Shown here: positions 8,859 through 16,990 of the stretch, piece after piece
How positions within the stretch are numbered: the first letter of the stretch is position 1
Layout: each line of letters opens with the position of its first letter
From: Sinosporangium album
GTDB lineage: Bacteria > Actinomycetota > Actinomycetes > Streptosporangiales > Streptosporangiaceae
Direction of reading: 5' to 3'
DNA length: 62,806 nucleotides
Assembly (NCBI RefSeq): GCF_900100605.1
Contig: NZ_FNCN01000035.1
Span: 1 to 62,806, forward strand
Translations under genes and position numbers: made by a program
The notes under the pieces: generated by a model
What the model was told of the DNA's origin: nothing
What the model saw: the letters and a program-made list of their open reading frames with translations, nothing else
Database searches by the model: none

Positions 8859-9904
8859 GCCGTCTCCTCGCCGGAGCCTCGGCGCGGTCGGCCGCGGGCG
8901 CCGGGCGGAACGGCGGCGCGCCCCCGCCTCCTCCCCCGGGCCCGGACACGGGCCGCCGCGACCTCGGCCAGCCCTCGGCACGCCACTGCCCCCCGGCGCG
9001 CACGGGACACGACGGCCCTGCGGTGTACGACGGCGTACCCGTCGGCCTCGATGGCGCGGAGGATGTCCCGGTAGAGGATCACGGCGGTGCGGATGCAGGG
9101 ACGCGCGGCCGGGTCGAGCATGGCGATACCGGGAGCGGCGTCGCCGTACACCCCCTGGGTCAGGTCGGCCGCCGCCCGGAGCGCATCGGTGATACGGGGG
9201 TCTCGATTGCCGGTCCGTCTGCTCCACGTGAGCAGTTCCCGGTCGACGCCGTGCGCGGTGAGCAGGTCGGCAGGCAGGTAGATCCGGCCGCGGTCGAGGT
9301 CCTCCCCCACATCGCGGAGGAAGTTCGTCAACTGGAACGCGACCCCCAGGGCCGCCGCGTACGGCGCCGCCTCCTCGCGCGTGGTCACGGTGCCGAGGAC
9401 GGGCAGCATCTGCAGGCCGATGACGGCGGCGGAGCCGTGCATGTAGCGGCACAGGTCGGTGTAGGTCGGGTAGTCGGTGACCACCAGGTCGGCGAGCATG
9501 GAGTCCATGAAGTCCGCGAAGTAGGCGGGGTCGATGCCATAGCGGCGGGCCGTGTCGGCGAGTGCCCGCACGACCGGTTCGGCGCCGCTTCCGCTTCCGC
9601 TTCCGCTTCCGCTTCCGCGCAGCGCGGAGTCGAGTTCGTCCCGCAGCGTCAGAAGCGCGGGGGCGCGTGCTTCAGGGGCGGCGTCGCCGGGGTCGTCGAC
9701 GATGTCGTCGACCCGGCGGGCGAAGCCGTACAGGGCGTGCACGGCGGATCTGCGTTCGACGGGCAGCAGCCGGGTGGCGAGGAAGTACGTCTGGCCGTGG
9801 CGCGCGTTGAGCCGGCGGCAGCGGTCGTACGCCGCGCGCAGAGCGGGATCGGTGATGCCCGCCGCGTCGAGCTCACGGCGGCTCGTACGGCACAGGACCC
9901 TCAT
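8855..9904 (-). CDS. crtB: Phytoene synthase
   Basis: A 349-residue head-to-head prenyltransferase that condenses two GGPP molecules to phytoene. Both aspartate-rich motifs are present: DDIVDD at about residues 67-72 and [20 protein letters not shown], including DVGED, near residue 200. The ATG at 9904 overlaps the crtI stop (ATGA) and its own stop overlaps the Rieske start (GTGA), so the three genes form a coupled unit. A GCTTCC hexamer repeat at 9587-9617 inserts an 11-residue Gly-Ser run between the two halves. The last ~60 residues are Arg/Ala-rich and poorly conserved. Confidence 0.92.
   Translation of the reverse strand: MRVLCRTSRRELDAAGITDPALRAAYDRCRRLNARHGQTYFLATRLLPVERRSAVHALYGFARRVDDIVDDPGDAAPEARAPALLTLRDELDSALRGSGSGSGSGSGAEPVVRALADTARRYGIDPAYFADFMDSMLADLVVTDYPTYTDLCRYMHGSAAVIGLQMLPVLGTVTTREEAAPYAAALGVAFQLTNFLRDVGEDLDRGRIYLPADLLTAHGVDRELLTWSRRTGNRDPRITDALRAAADLTQGVYGDAAPGIAMLDPAARPCIRTAVILYRDILRAIEADGYAVVHRRAVVSRARRGAVACRGLAEVAAARVRARGRRRGRAAVPPGARGRPRRGSGEETA
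9587..9617. repeat. 6-bp microsatellite in crtB
   Basis: About five tandem GCTTCC units read as a Gly-Ser run on the coding strand. A 6-bp period keeps frame, so length changes alter only a surface linker. Confidence 0.85.
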
Positions 9905-11427
9905 GCCGAGGGCCCTCGCCGCGGCGGCGTGAGGCGCGCCCGGCGGCCACCGGGCCCGGTGACGCGGGCGGCGGCGAGTTTCCCGGAGATCAGGACGGTC
10001 GGCACACCGACACCGGGGGTGGTGCCGCACCCGGCGAGGACCGCGTTCTCGGTGCCGCGCACGAGATTGCGAGGGCGGAAGGGGCCGGTCTGGGAGAAGG
10101 TATGAGAGGCCGAGAAGGGCGTGCCCGCGGCGTGCCCCTCGGCGGCCCAATCGGCGGGGGTCACCAGGCACTCCTGCTCGATGGACGCGCCCAGCCCGGT
10201 GAGGCCGCGCCGGTCGAGCTCGGCGATGAGCCGGTCGCGGTAGCGGGGGCCGAGCTCGGCCCATTCCCGCGTGCCCGGGCCGACATCGGTGTTGGGGCAC
10301 GGGGCCAGGATGTAGTGCAGGTGGCGGCCGTCCGGCGCAAGCGAGGGATCGGTGCCGCTGGGCCGTGTGATGAGAAGCGATGGATCTGTCATCAGGTCTC
10401 CGGTTCGGGTGAGGGCGTGGAAGGTGCTCTTCCATGCGCCACCGAACGAGATGGTGTGATGGGCCAGCTCCGGCCACGTACGGTCGGTGCCCACGTGAAT
10501 GATCATCGCTGACGGGGAGTAACGCAGCGGTAGCACTCGCCGGGGCCGACGGCCAAGAAGGCGGTAAGAGATGGGCAGGTCGGGCGTGAGCACCACGGCG
10601 TCGCACGGGATGCGTTCCCGGTCGGTGACGACCGCGGTGATCCGCCCGCCGGCCCGTTCCAGGCGTGTCACGGCGTACCCGTACCGGATGTCCGCTCCGG
10701 CGTCCCGGGCCGCACCCGCCATGGCCTGCGGCAGGGCGTGCATGCCGCCCCTGGGGAAATACACGCCGGCGACCGTGTCCATGTAGGCGATCACCGCGTA
10801 CGCGGCCAGGGCCCGGGCCGGCGCCACTCCCGCGTACAGCGCCTGGAAGGAGAAGACCCTGCGGAGTCTCTCGTCGGTGAGGAATCCGCCGATGCGCGTG
10901 TCCAGCCTGCCGAAACCCCCGAGCGCGGCGAGCCTTGCCAGGTCCGGGCAGAGCAGTTGGAACGGCGAGTCGAAGTTGGCGTCGATGAAGCGGCGCATCT
11001 GGGCGTGGTACAGCCGTTCCAGCCAGGTGCGCAGCCGCCGGTACCCTTCGGCCTCCCGGGCGCCGGCGAAGCGCTCCACCTCGGCTTCCATCGCCGCCGC
11101 GTCCGTGTGCACGTCGAGGGCGGCGCCGTCGACGAAGCGGGCCCTGTACGCGGGGTGCAGGCCGATGAGGTCGAGGCGACCGCGGAGCGACTCGCCCACC
11201 GCGGCGAACGCCTCCTCGGCGAGGTGCGGCATGGTCAGTACGGTGGGCCCGGTGTCGGCGCGGTAGCCGCCCAGGTCGATGCGGCCGGCCCGTCCGCCGG
11301 GCACGCCGTACCGCTCGACGAGCGTGACGCGCCGCCCCGCGCCAAGCAGATGGAGTGCCGCGGACAGGCCCGACAGCCCTGCGCCGACCACCACCACGTG
11401 GTCCGTACGGCCCGGCAGAGTCCTCAT
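9901..11427 (-). CDS. crtI: Phytoene desaturase
   Basis: A 508-residue FAD enzyme that desaturates phytoene to lycopene. The N-terminal FAD-binding motif is [17 protein letters not shown], followed by [16 protein letters not shown]. The C-terminal signature is present ([15 protein letters not shown] preceded by [10 protein letters not shown]). The ATG at 11427 is preceded by GAAGGGAAC, a usable ribosome-binding site. It is first in the minus-strand arm crtI-crtB-Rieske. The GGPP synthase crtE that often leads such a unit is absent; upstream DNA instead holds a truncated gene stump. Confidence 0.92.
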   Translation of the reverse strand: MRTLPGRTDHVVVVGAGLSGLSAALHLLGAGRRVTLVERYGVPGGRAGRIDLGGYRADTGPTVLTMPHLAEEAFAAVGESLRGRLDLIGLHPAYRARFVDGAALDVHTDAAAMEAEVERFAGAREAEGYRRLRTWLERLYHAQMRRFIDANFDSPFQLLCPDLARLAALGGFGRLDTRIGGFLTDERLRRVFSFQALYAGVAPARALAAYAVIAYMDTVAGVYFPRGGMHALPQAMAGAARDAGADIRYGYAVTRLERAGGRITAVVTDRERIPCDAVVLTPDLPISYRLLGRRPRRVLPLRYSPSAMIIHVGTDRTWPELAHHTISFGGAWKSTFHALTRTGDLMTDPSLLITRPSGTDPSLAPDGRHLHYILAPCPNTDVGPGTREWAELGPRYRDRLIAELDRRGLTGLGASIEQECLVTPADWAAEGHAAGTPFSASHTFSQTGPFRPRNLVRGTENAVLAGCGTTPGVGVPTVLISGKLAAARVTGPGGRRARLTPPRRGPSA

Positions 11428-11528
11428 CGCGTTCCCTTCGCCGTGTCGGTCGAGGGGGTACTCGATCTTTCGGACGGGGCACGCCGTACGGATTCACCTC
11501 GGGCACGCCGGTGTCACTCGTGTATCGA

Positions 11529-11568
11529 ACCGGCCTGCACGGGTCATCGCTGGTGCAGGGCGGTGCGC
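11529..11568. repeat. 40-bp direct repeat, copy 1
   Basis: Matches 12408-12447 at 39 of 40 positions. It begins ACCGGCCTGC and includes the codons for the C-terminal tail RTALHQR of the small minus-strand ORF here. The two copies bracket the DUF2306 gene. Confidence 0.9.
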
Positions 11569-11636
11569 AAGGTGTGGGCGGCCTGGGCGATGGCGGCCTG
11601 GGCGCCGTCGGTCTCGCGGAGGGCGTTGAGCATCAT
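11544..11636 (-). pseudogene. 30-residue gene stump ending in RTALHQR
   Basis: A 30-codon ORF beginning with two ATGs that overlap the DUF2306 stop codon (ATGA). It is Ala/Gln-rich ([13 protein letters not shown]) and ends with the same seven residues and stop as the NmrA-like stump at 12423. It is too short to be assigned to a family. I read it as the 3' remnant of a longer gene left after recombination; a translated mini-peptide is possible because of the overlap. Confidence 0.45.
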
Positions 11637-12340
11637 GAAGCCGAGGTGGTGACCGGTGCGGCCTCCCGGCGCTGCCGGCGGCGGGCCAGGGGTGCCAGCG
11701 TGCGCTGAATGATGAAGTACTCGGCCACAACGACGTTGACCAGGATGGATGCCCACCCGCTGGCGTTGTAGATCTCGTCGAACGGCAGCGAGGTGTACGT
11801 CTGCTTCAGCATCAGGCCGAGGAGTAGGTAGACGCGCAGGGTGACGGCGGCGAACGTCAGGGTGTAGTTGCGGATCATCCAGATCCGGTGCAGTTGCACC
11901 TCGCCGCGGCGGATGCATAGGTATGCCTTGGCCAGTGTGTACAGCCAGCCGACGACGAGCAGGTAGAACGCGATTTGGATCGAGAAGCCGCCGAGCGAGA
12001 ACGTGGCGGCGAACACCGCCGCGCCGGAGGCGATCAGGACGCAGATCATGTAGATCCGGCCGAGGAGACGGTGCAGTCGGGGTCTGCGGACGCGCAGCGG
12101 GGTCAGGAACTGCAAAGGGCCGATGATCAGGGCAAGGCCGCCGGGAAGGGCGTGCACGGCGAGGGACAGGTAGTGCAGCGCCACGTCCGGGTCGATCGGC
12201 ACATTGCTGTCGGCAGAGTTCCCCGACAGGTAGGGCGGCACCGCGTAGGCGGCGATGCCGATCGCGGATATGGCCATCAGCCCCCACAGCGCCCACCGCC
12301 GGTTGCGGCGGTTGGTCTTGGGGGTGGACGGAGCGGTCAT
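11633..12340 (-). CDS. DUF2306-type multi-pass membrane protein
   Basis: A 235-residue membrane protein with about six hydrophobic segments. Features typical of DUF2306 proteins are HYLSLAVHALPGGLALIIGPLQF, the arginine-rich RVRRPRLHRLLGRIY turn and a QLHRIWMIRNY segment; the conserved histidines suggest a metal- or haem-associated role, which is unproven. The ATG is at 12340. The gene lies between two 40-bp direct repeats, and its stop overlaps a stump ORF. No function is known for the family. Confidence 0.75.
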   Translation of the reverse strand: MTAPSTPKTNRRNRRWALWGLMAISAIGIAAYAVPPYLSGNSADSNVPIDPDVALHYLSLAVHALPGGLALIIGPLQFLTPLRVRRPRLHRLLGRIYMICVLIASGAAVFAATFSLGGFSIQIAFYLLVVGWLYTLAKAYLCIRRGEVQLHRIWMIRNYTLTFAAVTLRVYLLLGLMLKQTYTSLPFDEIYNASGWASILVNVVVAEYFIIQRTLAPLARRRQRREAAPVTTSAS

Positions 12341-12370
12341 CAGGGCTCTCCGATGCTGGTTTGAGGGACC

Positions 12371-12390
12371 GGCACCGGTAAGCCGGTGCC
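12371..12390 (-). terminator. Hairpin downstream of the NmrA-like stump
   Basis: GGCACCGG, loop TAAG, CCGGTGCC: a perfect 8-bp stem just after the stump's stop at 12423 in its reading direction and before the DUF2306 start. There is no U-tract, as is common for actinobacterial terminators. Confidence 0.5.
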
Positions 12391-12407
12391 TGGCTGTCGG
12401 GTGTCGG

Positions 12408-12447
12408 ACCGGCCTGCGCGGGTCATCGCTGGTGCAGGGCGGTGCGC
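12408..12447. repeat. 40-bp direct repeat, copy 2
   Basis: Partner of 11529-11568, with one mismatch. It supplies the last codons and the stop of the NmrA-like stump. Confidence 0.9.
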
Positions 12448-12647
12448 GGGGGCTGCAGCGCGTTGGCGATGGTGTGCGGGTCGTGCAGGTCCGCCAGGAC
12501 GGGTTCGACTCCGTCCGGGAGGGCCGCCGCTCGTTCGGGCGTGCGTGTCATCGCGCGCACTCGTACGCCGCGCGCCCGCAACGCCGGCACGAGTTGCGAA
12601 CCGATTCCTCCTGTCGCGCCGACCACCAATATCGTCGATGTCTCCAC
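12423..12647 (-). pseudogene. NmrA/SDR-like NAD(P)-binding protein, truncated to N-terminal stump
   Basis: A 74-residue ORF with a clear Rossmann start (TILVVGATGGIGSQLV) and the basic NADP-selecting segment RAMTRTPERAAAL, as in NmrA-like and atypical short-chain dehydrogenase proteins of about 280 residues. It breaks off after the first ~65 residues and runs into the shared tail RTALHQR. The GTG at 12647 has a good CAGGAGGAG ribosome-binding site, so it may still be translated. The missing catalytic domain makes it a remnant. Confidence 0.7.
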
Positions 12648-12710
12648 GGTCTCCTCCTGGGAACTGCCGATCACCGCAAGGGACTGCTGTCGAACCTGCG
12701 TGGCCGCGGG

Positions 12711-14177
12711 TCACCGCGGGACCGTAGGACGCCTCCCGCTGCCGCGATCAGAGCGGTCTCTTTCGCCGGATGCCGGCTCGCGGTGGGCCGCCGGGGCGAG
12801 GGAGAGGACAGCGGCGGTGAGTGCGAGCACCGCCGCGCCGAGGAAGGCGTTGGTGTAGGCGATGCCGTCGCCCGCCCCGGCCGCCGCCTCCGGCCCCGAG
12901 GCGGCGGCCACGGCGATCAGAGCTGCGAGGCCGAGGGCGCCGCCGAGCTGGCGCGTGGCATTGATCAGACCGCTGACCAGGCCGGTCTCCCCCATGGCGG
13001 CACCGGAGACCGCAATGGTCGTCGCGTAGACGAATCCGAGGCCGAGACCGGCGCCGATCAGCAGGAACGGCCCCAGCAGCGAGGGGACGAACTCGCTGGT
13101 GGCGTCGCTTTGGGCGAGCCAGAACAGCCCCGCGGACAACGCGACCAGCGCGCCCGCCATCGCCGACCGGAATCCCACCAGCCGGGCCGTCCAGGGGGCG
13201 GCGAAGCCGCCCAGTGTGATCAGGACCGCGATCGGCAGCTGGCTCAGACCGGCCGTGGTCGGCGACATGCCGAGGACGTGCTGCAGGTACTGGGACAGGA
13301 AGTAGAACAGGCCCACCGACACCGCGCCCAGCAGGAGCATCACGGTATTGGCGATGACCACCGGAACCCGGCGAAAGACGCCGAGCGGGACGAGGGGTTG
13401 GTCGGAGCGCAGCTCGGCGACGATGAACGCCCCCAATGAGACAGCGCCGACCGCCAGGCTCGCCATGGTGCGCGCGGAGCCCCATCCGACTTCGGGCGCG
13501 GAGATCAGCCCGAGGGCCAGCGCTGAGATCCCCACGGTGATGGCGGCCGCTCCGGACAGGTCGAACCGTCCCGGTCGGGCCGGGGAAGGCGGTACCGCGT
13601 ACCACACCACGACGGCCGTGATGATCTCGATCGGCACCGGAAGCCAGAAGATCGCCGGCCAGCCCATGGTCTGGGTCACCACTCCGCCGAGCGCGACACC
13701 GAGCAGACTTCCCGCACCGGCGACCCCGCCCCACATGCCGAGTGCGCGGCGCCGTTCTCCGGCCCCGGGGTAGAGGCCGAGCATGAGTGAGAGTGCGGCG
13801 GGGGTGACGACCGCCGCCCCCGCTCCTTGAAAGATCCGCGCGGCGATCAACGTGGTCGCGTCGAGGGCGAGAGCGCACGCCGCAGACGCGACCACGTATA
13901 TCGCGACGCCGGACAGGAACACTCTCCGGCCGCCGAGCACGTCGGCGAGCCGTCCTCCGAGCAGCAGCAGGCCCGCGAAGGCGATCAGATAGCCGTCCAC
14001 GACCCACGACAGTTCGGTCGTCGACAGATTCAAGGCGGTCCGCATGGCGGGCGTGGCCAGGTTCACCATCGAGGCGTCGAGGATCACGACTCCGGCGGCC
14101 GTGCCCAGACCGGCCATGGCCAGGCCGCGTGGGACCACCCGGCGGGCACGCTGTGAGCTGTCTGCGGTGATGCCCAC
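12711..14177 (-). CDS. MFS drug-efflux transporter, DHA2 (14-TM) family
   Basis: A 488-residue major facilitator superfamily exporter of the EmrB/QacA type, expected to expel hydrophobic compounds by proton antiport. Many hydrophobic segments are visible. The motif-A region GGRLADVLGGRRVF follows TM2, and motif C resembles GAVVTPAALSLMLGLYPG. The GTG at 14177 has an AAGGAG ribosome-binding site 8 bases upstream; the alternative upstream ATG at 14225 lacks one. A divergent TetR gene at 14346 probably represses it. Confidence 0.88.
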   Translation of the reverse strand: MGITADSSQRARRVVPRGLAMAGLGTAAGVVILDASMVNLATPAMRTALNLSTTELSWVVDGYLIAFAGLLLLGGRLADVLGGRRVFLSGVAIYVVASAACALALDATTLIAARIFQGAGAAVVTPAALSLMLGLYPGAGERRRALGMWGGVAGAGSLLGVALGGVVTQTMGWPAIFWLPVPIEIITAVVVWYAVPPSPARPGRFDLSGAAAITVGISALALGLISAPEVGWGSARTMASLAVGAVSLGAFIVAELRSDQPLVPLGVFRRVPVVIANTVMLLLGAVSVGLFYFLSQYLQHVLGMSPTTAGLSQLPIAVLITLGGFAAPWTARLVGFRSAMAGALVALSAGLFWLAQSDATSEFVPSLLGPFLLIGAGLGLGFVYATTIAVSGAAMGETGLVSGLINATRQLGGALGLAALIAVAAASGPEAAAGAGDGIAYTNAFLGAAVLALTAAVLSLAPAAHREPASGERDRSDRGSGRRPTVPR

Positions 14178-14227
14178 GATTGGGTCTCCTTCGGTACCGA
14201 GAGAGGCGCACAAGACTCTCTTCAATT

Positions 14228-14244
14228 CGCTAGAGGGTCTAACG
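14228..14244. promoter_or_regulatory. Candidate TetR operator between MFS and TetR genes
   Basis: Imperfect palindrome CGCTAGA-GGG-TCTAACG (6 of 7 bases match between arms). The half-site CGCTAGA recurs at 14324-14330, just before the TetR ribosome-binding site. Its placement between divergent efflux and regulator genes fits autoregulated repression. Confidence 0.45.
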
Positions 14245-14345
14245 TCACGAAGTATGCATCACTTAAGGTGACAACTCAAGACAAAGCGAAGGTCTCTTAG
14301 TTTCCGTTCAGGCATGTTACGATCGCTAGATCCTAGGAGGACACG

Positions 14346-15035
14346 ATGCCCACACCAGCCCCCCGCAGCTCCATGCGAGAGCGGTTCCGTGAGCAGGTTC
14401 GCGAGGACGTGAAGGCGGCAGCCCTGGACCAGCTCGCCGCGGGCGGAGCCCAGGCCATCTCGATCAACGCCATCGCCAAGCACCTGGGGGTGTCGGGCCC
14501 GGCGCTCTACCGCTACTTCGCCAACCGGGACGACCTGCTGACCGCACTGGTCATCGACGCCTACGAGGACTTGCACGACGCCCTGGCACACGAACTCCGC
14601 GCCGGCGCACCCAGCCGCACGCCGCACGAGCGTTTTCGCGCGCTGGCCCATGCGTATAGAGCCTGGGCTCTGGCCGAACCGCACCGCTACGAGCTGCTGT
14701 TCAAGCCCCCGTTACCGGGCTACGACGCGCACGCCGAACCCCTGGCCGCCGCGGCCCGATCGCTCATGGCGCTGCTGCTGGGGGTCCTCGCCGAACTCGA
14801 CCGCGAAGACACGCCTCCGGCCACAGAGCCACGGTCAGGGACCTACCAGAATGAGGACGTGCTCACCGCCCGAACGGCAGGCGCCTCGGAGTTCCATCTC
14901 GCCGTGGCCGTGTGGTCATGCCTGCACGGCATCGTCAGCCTCGAACTCGGCGGCGGCCTCTCAGCGATGACCATCGACGTTGACGCCCTTTTCGAGCACG
15001 AGGTGCAAGTCCTCATCGAAAGAACCCTCGTGTAG
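14346..15035 (+). CDS. TetR/AcrR family regulator of the MFS exporter
   Basis: A 229-residue regulator with an N-terminal helix-turn-helix (ISINAIAKHLGVSGPALYRYFANRDDLLTAL). The C-terminal part resembles the TetR C-terminal domain in which HRYELLFKPPLPGY is typical. It starts at ATG 14346 after an AGGAGG ribosome-binding site. The divergent arrangement with the MFS gene suggests control of efflux in response to the exported compound. A TACGAT hexamer at 14318-14323 is a plausible -10 element. Confidence 0.88.
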   Translation: MPTPAPRSSMRERFREQVREDVKAAALDQLAAGGAQAISINAIAKHLGVSGPALYRYFANRDDLLTALVIDAYEDLHDALAHELRAGAPSRTPHERFRALAHAYRAWALAEPHRYELLFKPPLPGYDAHAEPLAAAARSLMALLLGVLAELDREDTPPATEPRSGTYQNEDVLTARTAGASEFHLAVAVWSCLHGIVSLELGGGLSAMTIDVDALFEHEVQVLIERTLV

Positions 15036-15120
15036 TCGGGCACGCCGATCGTCGCCGCCCGGCCGGCGGTCGGGGCACGCCGCTCGGGCGGGTCGGAGGG
15101 CGCGGCGGTAGGTTTGGCGC

Positions 15121-16545
15121 GTGTCGCATACGAGCATCCGGGTCCCGGGCACCTGCCATCCCCGGCTCGAAGACGGCTTCGACCGGATCCACCGGGAGTT
15201 CAAACTGCCGTGTGGTTTTCCCGACGAGGTCCTCGACGAGGCGGACTGGGTGGCCAAGGCGCCCGTCGCGCCTTCGCTCGACCGCACGGATCTGGCGCTG
15301 GTCACCATCGACCCGCCCGGGGCGATGGACCTCGACCAGGCGCTGCTGATCGAGGAGCGGCGGGGCGGCGGCTACCGGGTGTGGTATGCGATCGCCGATG
15401 TCGGGGCCTTCGTCGGCCCGGGCGGGGCGATCGACCGCGAGGCCAGGCTGCGGGCCGGGACGGTCTACATGCCCGAGCGGCGGATCCCGCTGCACCCGCC
15501 GGTGCTGTCGGAGGGGGCGGCGAGCCTGCTGCCGGGGGTGGCCCGGCCGGCGGCCCTGTGGTGTGTGGACCTCGACGCCGACGGCGTGGTGGTGGGGGCG
15601 GATGTGACGCGGGCGATGGTGCGCAGCCGCGAACGGCTCGACTACGACTACGCGCAGGCCGCCGTGGACACCGGCACGGCCGACGGGACGCTGCGGCTGC
15701 TGGCCGAGGTGGGCCGGCTCCGGCTCGCGCTGGAGCGGGCCCGGGGCGGGGTGACGCTGCCGGTCCCCGAGCAGGAGGTCGTCAAGAGCGGGGGCGCCTA
15801 CCGGCTGGAGTTCCGGGCGCCGCTGCCGGCGGAGGCGTGGAACGCCCAGATCTCGCTGCTGACCGGCATGGCCGCGGCGCAGATGATGCTGGACGCCGAG
15901 GTGGGGGTGCTGCGGGTGCTTCCGCGGGCGTCGTCGTCGCGGGTGGAGCGGGTGCGCCGGGTGGCGGTCGCGCTCGGGGTGGAGTGGCCGGAGGGCGCCG
16001 GATACGGCGAGGTGGTGCACGGCGTGGATCCCAGGGAGCCGGCGCAGGCGGCGTTCCTGCACGAGTCGCGGTCGCTGCTGCGCGGCGCGGGCTACGTGGC
16101 GTTCGACGGCGCGCCGCCCAGCAGGGCCGAGCACGCCGCCGTGGCGGCGCCGTACACGCATGTGACGGCGCCGCTGCGGCGGCTCGCGGACCGCTACGCG
16201 ACGGAGGTGTGCCTGGCGGTCGCGGCGGGCGAGGACGTGCCGGAGCGGGTGCGGGAGGCGCTGGGCGCGCTGCCGGCCCTCATGGAGGCCGGGGCGCGGC
16301 GGTCGGGCGGGGTCGACCGGGCCTGCCTGGACCTGGTGGAGGCGTTCGTGCTGCGCGATCGGGTGGGGCAGACGTTCGAGGCCGTGGTCGTCGATGTCGC
16401 CGAGGGCGGCGGCCTGGTGCAGCTCACCGACCCGGCGGTCGTGGCGCGCTTCGACGGGGACGGCCTGCCGCTGGGCGAGGCGGTGACCGTACGGCTGACG
16501 CGGGCCGATCCGGCGACCCGCGACGTGCGTTTCGCGCCCGCCTGA
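15121..16545 (+). CDS. RNB-domain (RNase II family) ribonuclease
   Basis: A 474-residue protein with an RNase II catalytic domain, a 3'-5' exoribonuclease fold. The active-site region reads IDPPGAMDLDQALLIEE, keeping three of the four conserved aspartates, with Gln at the place of the fourth. The downstream VYMPERRIPLHPPVLSEG and the YTHVTAPLRRLADRYATE motifs are canonical RNB signatures. It lacks long N-terminal cold-shock domains. The GTG at 15121 has no Shine-Dalgarno, and a TAGGTT hexamer 6 bases upstream suggests a leaderless message. Confidence 0.88.
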   Translation: MSHTSIRVPGTCHPRLEDGFDRIHREFKLPCGFPDEVLDEADWVAKAPVAPSLDRTDLALVTIDPPGAMDLDQALLIEERRGGGYRVWYAIADVGAFVGPGGAIDREARLRAGTVYMPERRIPLHPPVLSEGAASLLPGVARPAALWCVDLDADGVVVGADVTRAMVRSRERLDYDYAQAAVDTGTADGTLRLLAEVGRLRLALERARGGVTLPVPEQEVVKSGGAYRLEFRAPLPAEAWNAQISLLTGMAAAQMMLDAEVGVLRVLPRASSSRVERVRRVAVALGVEWPEGAGYGEVVHGVDPREPAQAAFLHESRSLLRGAGYVAFDGAPPSRAEHAAVAAPYTHVTAPLRRLADRYATEVCLAVAAGEDVPERVREALGALPALMEAGARRSGGVDRACLDLVEAFVLRDRVGQTFEAVVVDVAEGGGLVQLTDPAVVARFDGDGLPLGEAVTVRLTRADPATRDVRFAPA

Positions 16546-16613
16546 CCCGGGGCTCCCCCGCACGTGGCGACGGGCCGCGCGAAGCGGGGGGCCGCTGCGC
16601 ATGGCCCGTCGGT

Positions 16614-16634
16614 GGCCCGCCTCACGCGCGGGCC
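16614..16634. terminator. Hairpin between convergent RNB and 55-aa genes
   Basis: GGCCCGC, 7-base loop, GCGGGCC. It lies between the two convergent stop codons (16545 and 16641), so it may serve both. Confidence 0.4.
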
Positions 16635-16640
16635 GCTCGT

Positions 16641-16808
16641 CTACTTCTTCAGGCTCCACGAGCCGCCGAGCCCCGCCAGGTGCAGGGCCACGAACAGCAG
16701 GCCCGCGGTGGTGAGGGTCGTGACGGTGACGACGCTTCCGACGGCGACGTCGGCGATCTCGAAGATGAGGGCGAGGAGGAACAACACTGCGGCGACGAGG
16801 GCTGACAT
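16641..16808 (-). CDS. Small (55-aa) predicted membrane protein
   Basis: A 55-residue protein with two hydrophobic stretches (residues ~2-20 and ~28-48), MSALVAAVLFLLALIFEIADV and then TTAGLLFVALHLAGLGG, ending KK. The ATG at 16808 has a strong GGGAGG ribosome-binding site, which rules out the longer ORF starting at 16949. The function is unknown. Positionally it matches small membrane proteins often found beside helY in actinobacteria. Confidence 0.65.
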   Translation of the reverse strand: MSALVAAVLFLLALIFEIADVAVGSVVTVTTLTTAGLLFVALHLAGLGGSWSLKK

Positions 16809-16959
16809 CCCTACCTCCCGGGCCGGACCGGACACCGGTCCCTCTTTCCGAGGCCGCTGTCCGGAAAGGTCAATCGTTTCCCTTAGGGGATTTCCTCCGT
16901 AATCACCCAAAAAACTGACCCAAAAGGTAACCTTCTGCGCACTAACCACTACCAGTCCT

Positions 16960-16973
16960 TGACCGGTCGGTCA
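16960..16973. promoter_or_regulatory. Small palindrome TGACCG-GT-CGGTCA
   Basis: A perfect 6-bp inverted repeat with a 2-base spacer, between the helY stop and the 55-aa gene. The shape is that of a TetR-type operator, but no regulator gene is adjacent. Confidence 0.25.
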
Positions 16974-16990
16974 GTGCGGCGAGGCCCGTC

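Noticed and set aside
16641-16949. 102-residue version of the small membrane protein
   Set aside because: The strong GGGAGG site is directly before ATG 16808; the extra 47 residues look like spacer DNA.
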